Shown here in pieces: positions 59,122 through 64,000 of a DNA stretch of 64,000 nt. How positions within the stretch are numbered: position 1 is the first letter of the stretch; each line of letters starts with the position of its first letter. Origin of the DNA: Isoetes taiwanensis (taxonomy: Eukaryota; Streptophyta; Lycopodiopsida; Isoetales; Isoetaceae); assembly GCA_021234155.1 (NCBI GenBank), contig JAJEKV010000001.1, forward strand, positions 58,001-122,000, given 5' to 3'. A program made the translations under genes and the position numbers. The notes below the pieces were generated by a model. That model saw nothing but the letters and a program-made list of their open reading frames with translations, searched no databases and was not told the origin of the DNA.

Positions 59122-59326
59122 AGATAACATTCGTAACCAATTTGCAGCATGAAGAACTGATTGCACATTATTATGGCGACGTCTCTATCTATGCAGCATT
59201 TTCACATGGGAATGCCAGGCAGGCCTATCGACAAAATTAAAAGTAAAAAAAAAGGCTGTAATAGTACACATAGATAAGAGCTTAGCGTGGACAAATTTGC
59301 ACCACAATTCCATGGGAATGGAGCAG

Positions 59327-59333
59327 TATAAAA
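59327..59333 (+). promoter_or_regulatory. TATA box of aegerolysin fragment, copy 3
   Basis: TATAAAA 33 bases before the ATG at 59366, with the same surroundings as copy 1 (GATAAGAGCTTAGCGTGG, GGAGCAG). Confidence 0.5.
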
Positions 59334-59374
59334 TGAGGGGGTTTATAAACCTACATCTAATCAGAATGGCTATG

Positions 59375-59688
59375 AGAGGGAGAACACCGTGGAACGAGGG
59401 TGTTATGCCCTATTATAACAAAAGAGGGCGGAGGTCCGAAGTTTGTTATAGTAGGGCATAACACCGAAAGTTCTAGGGTGTTATCATATAACAAACTGGG
59501 CCGAGAGTTTTATAGTGGTTTTGTGGTGGTTTTATGGGGTTTTCATAACAAGCTAGGAGTTTATAGCCATTTAGCATAACAAACTAGGTGTTTATGCACT
59601 TTTTAATGTGTTACTGGTAGGTAACACTCTTGCAACCAACGGTTGAGATTTAATCTCAGCCTTTAAACTTGAGGGCCAGGTTGTTAAG
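59375..59688. mobile_element. 314-bp insertion in copy 3 exon 1
   Basis: The insertion starts AGAGGGAGAACACC and ends CCAGGTTGTTAAG, exactly between codons present in copies 1 and 2. It is rich in ATAACAA words and holds the hairpin at 59399-59465. Its right end (TTTAAACTTGAGGG..GGTTGTTAA) resembles the right end of another short segment at 59806-59930 (TATAAACTTGAGGGGTGGTG). Both look like members of one short non-autonomous family; no target duplication is evident. Confidence 0.5.
59399..59465. repeat. Near-perfect 24-bp hairpin
   Basis: Arms 59399-59422 and 59442-59465 pair at 23 of 24 positions (GGTGTTATGCCCTA.TATAAC), with a 19-base loop. It could be a structural part of the transposon or, if transcribed, a small-RNA precursor. 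Confidence 0.75.
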
Positions 59689-59805
59689 GCGAATAGAAGC
59701 ATCTCCCTTCTCTTCATGCTGGTTTGTGTTGCTACAGCCAGGCCAACGCTGATAGAGCAAGGTAAGGTTCAAAATAAAATAATCTTCCAATCTGGCAAGG
59801 TAATT

Positions 59806-59944
59806 ATCCACTGGATAAGGTGTAGATAACGCCTTGGTCCTTGGGTGTTATAGCTCCAGTAAATCACTGATCAAAATTGATCTCAACCGTTGGATCACTA
59901 TAAACTTGAGGGGTGGTGTGTTAAACAGAAAATATCTCTGAACT
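59806..59944. other. Short insert related to the 314-bp element
   Basis: It begins TATCCACTGGATA (a 5-bp inverted repeat) and ends near AAACTTGAGGGGTGGTGTGTTAAAC. It shares CAACCGTTGGAT and the tail with the insertion at 59375-59688. It separates copy 3 from the upstream flank of copy 2. Confidence 0.4.
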
Positions 59945-60453
59945 TTTCCTCTATTCCTTTTTTATATCCCATATGCATAGCCTGCAATTGAGATATAACA
60001 ATGTGTCTACTATGCACACCATCAATATAAGCTGGTGCATAGTTTGCTTCAACAACTAACTGAATGGTTTTTGCTGCTTCAAATAAACTCTTAATATCAA
60101 TAAATGTTCTTTGCTGCTTCTAATAAATTATCAATATCAATGCTTACCTCCTGTGGTACTTGCAACAAACAACTTTTTGTATCTCTTTTCTTCGGCTCTT
60201 CTTCATTTTGTTTCCCTTCTCACTATATCAATGCAGATTCCAAACCCATACCTTTTTCATTTACCTTATCCAAGCGCATTGGTGCAACACATTATTCTTG
60301 GAAGTTCTAGTTCTTGGTCATGGGCTTTCTTTCGACGAAAAGGTTCAACATTACTTTTATTAATAATACTCCAACTTATAACACCTATATTTGTTTGATT
60401 GTCGGTATCTTGTTTGGATATATAGTTTAAAAGGAAAAATAATAGTAATAAGA

Positions 60454-62590
60454 CTAGAAACGTGTGCCCGGCGATGCCGGGCATTTGTCATGGACGTGTG
60501 AAGGCATTTATGTGCGTTAGTCGTGGTCGTGTCGCGAATGTGCGCAACGCATTTAAGATGATATATGTTTAGGTGCAATAACACAAATAGATAGGAAACA
60601 CCTTTAAAGTGTACACATAATATAAAGTTCAAACAAAATTGTAAACGAATATACTGGGTCTACACACAAAGACAAAATATTTTTGATGCAAATAGAGGTT
60701 ATGTCCGTCAGCCTCAATGGATCCACATCATGAAGAACCTATCATAAAGAACTCTAGGAACGTCTATCGGCTTGATGTGAAGCTCATCTGCGAAGCTGAC
60801 AGGTATAGAAGCTCCTCCCATCGTGCCTATGGTGGCGAACATGAATGTGTAAACATGCTCTGAGATCATGTACCACACTTTCAACTCGGGTCTACCAACA
60901 ACAAAATTATACTTGGTTAGAAACTCGGAAAGCTCATATCACCAATTGCGTCCTGTCAGATCGATGCCCAAGACTTGAACTGTCTCCGGCAATGCCGGCC
61001 ATTAGTCGTGGATGTGCTGGAATATATTTATGGCAATATATGTTTCAGGTGCAATAGAATGTTATAGATAGAGAACAAATATTGTCTTGATTCTTGGTTT
61101 AATAATTGCCAAGTCTATGATAGATTGCCTTCAAACGAATATATTTGGTTCACACAAATACAAAATATTTTTGGTGCAATCTGAAACTGTGGAGTTAATC
61201 CTCATCAGCCTCAATGGATCTGTATTATGAAGTTCCTATTCCAAAGAACTGTAAATTTGCAATGCCGACGGTTTCAAAAGCTCCTCTTGCAATGCCAAAT
61301 GACTTAATAAGAAGCATAGAAGCAATTGCTATCATTACTAACAAATCACACTCACCATCTCTATGATGCACGTGAACCATCGCCCTTGGCTTAGGATTTT
61401 TAAGTTCCCAAGATATGAAGGATGTATAGTGCTCCATGATCTGCATTGATTGTGAAGGTCAATCGAGTCTAGAGAGATATGAGAAGCCTTAATAAAGACA
61501 TATATACATGCACTATGTAGACATCTAAACATTTGTCGAGGATCTGCACTTACCTCCATCACAATGCATCTGTGTAAACCACATTTCTCGTGAATGTTAA
61601 ATCATATTGGAGTTTTCTTAAGGCATGGATGGTGGGTCTTTAATAACAATCCAAATTCCTTGTTGGCTTTTCACCCTTAAGAATCCACATATAATTCTCC
61701 ATGCCTAAAGATATGCTTCGAAAGACATATACCCACTTTATGCATTGTATCGTCATGACAAAAGTCAGCTACAGAGGGAATTGCATCCTTCCAAACGAAT
61801 GAAGTGGCAAGCTGAAATTGGTCAGCACAGCTGGAATGCGTGATAGGAGCACAGTGCCACCAACATTTTTCTTTCTTTTTTTTTTTTTTTTTGAGGGTAA
61901 GAGTGTGTATGTATTAATATATAAGATAAAGTACATCATATCCCCATATAAGGGAAGAAAGAGTATCGCCAGATATTGTGTACTCAAGGTAATATTACCT
62001 CTTCTTCCCCACCATGTGGGTACTATAAGGGAGATCACCTGTCTTCACCATATAGTGGGTACTACAGAGTAACTTCACTCCTTTTCCACATCTGGAACCC
62101 CACAACACTTAGCTCAGTATAGTTAAGACACTTGCCACCACATTATTGGCATCACTTGCATCCATAGTATTTCTATTGAGCCAATGACATCTAAAGAAGG
62201 AATAGAACCCTTCCAGTGTCCCTAGTCTGTCTAGCTCTCTGTTATATCTTACACCTTTCTGTCGATGATGTGACAGAGCCATCAATGCAACTTCCAGATT
62301 GAAATAGTTTTTCAGTCTTGTTATGCAGATCACTTACTATCTCTGCATCGATAATCCTTCTTGTACAATCAGTTGTGTTCCATTGCATAGGCTATCTTGC
62401 TGATGTAGACCTCAACAATATGACAATCATTTCCGTTTTCAAATTTAGCTCATGAGGCAGCACATCGCTTGGAGTTATGCAAGGGAAAAGGTAGTAGTGA
62501 TAAATATTGGTGCATGTAAGGATGTGATTAATCTTAGATTTGTTTTTGTTGTCGAATTTCTCTGAAGATAATCACTTTTTTTTTTCTTTT
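60454..62590 (-). mobile_element. Helitron 3' end with stacked subterminal repeats
   Basis: Minus strand: hairpin GCCCGGC-ATC-GCCGGGC (60482-60466), ACACGTTT, CTAG (60457-60454), then host T 60453. Copy 1 shows the empty site at 17255|17256. The next 500 bp recur at about 60975-61260: ATGCCGG.CATT.GTC.TGG, ATATATGTTT.AGGTGCAATA, ACAAAATATTTTTG.TGCAA, CAGCCTCAATGGATC. No frame with a motif lies in the interior. Confidence 0.65.
61876..62100 (-). mobile_element. Poly(A)-tailed retroposon 3' end
   Basis: A run of 17 T (61876-61892) is a poly(A) tail on the minus strand. It is preceded, in that sense, by TTATATATTAATACATACAC and further upstream by twin ...AGTACCCAC... motifs (about 61990-62070). 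This is the usual form of a 5'-truncated plant L1-type LINE or SINE. No coding remnant is visible. Confidence 0.5.
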
Positions 62591-63432
62591 CCAGATACGT
62601 GTGCCCAACGATGCCGGGCATTAGTCATAGACACACAGAATAGATAAATTAATGAAATGCATAGATGGAATGGAATGGGATGTTGGTATAATGCGATGGG
62701 TAGGATAGAAGCGAATGGAACAAATAGATGGGATGGAACGAATAGGTGGGATGGTAGTGGCTTCGTATCTACTTGGGTTTTTGACTTCGTGAAAATTAGT
62801 AGATGTTAAGTGTAGGGTGGGGAAAGGGAAAGATGGATAAGGATATAGAGTATGAAGGCATGCAAATTTCTCGTAATACGTGTCAAGGATGAGAAGCATA
62901 CATTATTGTTGAGACCTAAATGTTAACCAGCTATAGATCCATAGGCTAGGGGGCTGCAACCAAATAGGACAACATCGCAGAAAGCTTTAAAGATGCAAAT
63001 GCATGCGACATGAAAGATGCAAATTAAGGCGACATGTTATTCACTTGCACTCCTTTTGTAGAGAAATTGACCACGGGATTTATAAAAAGATATAATAATC
63101 GCACAACCATAAAGAAATTTGTACCAAAAAGGAAATAATAATATGCAAAGATTTGAAATTGTGTGCATGCTTGTGAAACCAAGATTATGATACTATTTGC
63201 TTTTCTATCTATAGGATTTGGTCGGAGGACATTAGACTATAAATGGCATTTTCACTTAAGTGATGAAGAGTAGTGTATAGGATTGTATGGTAAAATAGAG
63301 ATTATTCTAGGCTAGCAAGGGCATGATGCAAAATATATACCTAAGTTGAAACATGACAAAGATGCAAGAGTGGTTTGTTTAGGTCATGAGAATGTTTTTG
63401 CATCGAAAGTATCTAAAATTTCATCTTGAGCA
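62101..63432 (-). mobile_element. Diverged Helitron 3' end and unassigned DNA
   Basis: At 62591-62623 the minus strand has a hairpin-like GCCCGGCATCGTTGGGC, ACACGTAT, CTGG (CTGG fits the CTRR rule). After it is the same ATTAGTCAT.GAC as at the other ends. The flank is A, not T, so it is decayed or internal. A GGAATGGAATGGGATG-type simple repeat is at about 62665-62755. No gene is supported. Confidence 0.4.
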
Positions 63433-64000
63433 TCTATATATAATAATAAAGGCGTTTTATGATAGTCTGTGCGCAATCTTGCGCGTTGAATTTTTTCAAC
63501 TTATTTCGTCCCTTCATTTTGGCTTTTGGCGGTTTTCTTTATACGACGGTTCTGGCTCTCTTCTTCCCACAAATCTGGGCGTCTTCCCTTTCCAGTTCCT
63601 GTTCCTGAATGCCGGAATGGGTTCCTGTTGTCTTTCATGGAGTTTATGATATCTATATTTCTTCCGCTTTTTACCATTTGTTTCTTAGCCTGCAACAGAA
63701 GGTTCGACCTTGTTTATGCTTCTCTTTAGGAGGTAGATGAACATGTCCTTGCTTACCATAATCGCATAATTTAAATGCAGTTGTGCATGGCAGGGATTCA
63801 AAGGGTTTATTGATTCGGGTTTACACGGAAATTTGAGGCAACAGTTCCACGAAAATTGGTAAGAGAGGATGCCTGAGGTAATCCCGCCATTCTAAGACGG
63901 AGTCGTGTTTTGGATTAAAGCTGGTTCCAAACCTCATAATCCTAGATGGATCATTGGAATAGTAGAGTTTCTTGTCTTCAAAGGGCAGATCAAAGAACTC
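63433..64000 (+). mobile_element. Possible 5' end of a plus-strand Helitron
   Basis: TCTATATATAATAATAAAGG preceded by A 63432 matches the usual plant Helitron 5' end (TCTATA..ATTA.AAGGCG), followed by CG-rich GTGCGCAATCTTGCGCG. The 3' end would lie beyond the window. Short frames (63386-63649, 63526-63729) have no motif. Confidence 0.45.

Larger units (their letters stand above)
59366..59805 (+). pseudogene. Aegerolysin exon 1 fragment, copy 3
   Basis: The start ATGGCTATG (59366-59374) is separated from the rest of exon 1 (59689-59761, ending at a GT donor) by a 314-bp insertion. The intron start matches copy 2 to about 59805, and then unrelated DNA begins; exon 2 is absent. It is a promoter and signal-peptide fragment only, pointing away from copy 2. 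Confidence 0.75.
57596..60453 (-). repeat. Aegerolysin block, copy 2 (inverted, interrupted)
   Basis: Inverted counterpart of 17256-19257. It contains a LINE 3' end (57676-57960), a broken aegerolysin gene (58080-58720, minus), a MITE (58939-59121), a plus-strand fragment of promoter and exon 1 (59130-59805), and the upstream flank (59945-60453, minus). It is bounded on the left by a plus-strand and on the right by a minus-strand Helitron 3' end. Confidence 0.75.

Overview
This window looks like gene-poor, repeat-dense nuclear DNA of a plant. It has spliceosomal introns, plant-type Helitron ends, decayed non-LTR retrotransposons, a Mutator-type MITE, mini- and microsatellites, and no operon structure or bacterial-style gene packing. 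The one gene that still reads as intact is a secreted aegerolysin-like protein (17957-18656). Aegerolysins are best known from fungi and bacteria and sporadic in plants, so I lean towards a non-seed plant (fern or lycophyte). That is inference only.

Layout. 1-2925: relic coding segment, a minisatellite and GA-rich DNA. 3104-6574: a decayed minus-strand LINE between 59-bp direct repeats. 6910-8283: a complete short plus-strand Helitron whose interior is a 1.1-kb polypurine tract. 9937-57434: a head-to-tail run of minus-strand Helitron units F (9937-25266), E (25267-39746), D (39747-44702), C (44703-48429), B (48430-52979) and A (52980-57434). At every internal junction the 3' end of one unit (hairpin plus CTAG) touches the 5' TC of the next with no spacer. 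Units A-E share termini of one family (5' TCTACTTACTTAAAAAG; 3' hairpin GCCCGGC-AAC-GCCGGGC). Unit F and the short element share another (5' TCTTAT.TTATAATG; hairpin GCCCAGC-NNN-GCTGGGC). No Rep/helicase gene was recognised in any unit, so all look non-autonomous.

The aegerolysin gene lies inside unit F. A second copy of its whole 2-kb block sits inverted at 57596-60453, flanked on both sides by Helitron 3' ends. The first copy shows the empty A^T site for each of those two insertions. The second block holds a broken aegerolysin copy (minus), a MITE, and a third fragment (plus, exon 1 only, split by a 314-bp insertion). Copies 2 and 3 therefore face head to head with conserved TATA promoters.

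Unit E carries about 8 kb of decayed protein-coding DNA of unknown family (28.9-32.7 kb minus; 34.7-37.4 kb plus), probably transposon-derived. From 60454 to the end are more Helitron termini: stacked 3' ends at 60454, about 60980 and 62591, and a plus-strand 5' end at 63433. Apart from the aegerolysin there is no convincing host gene; most open frames are chance or relic frames.
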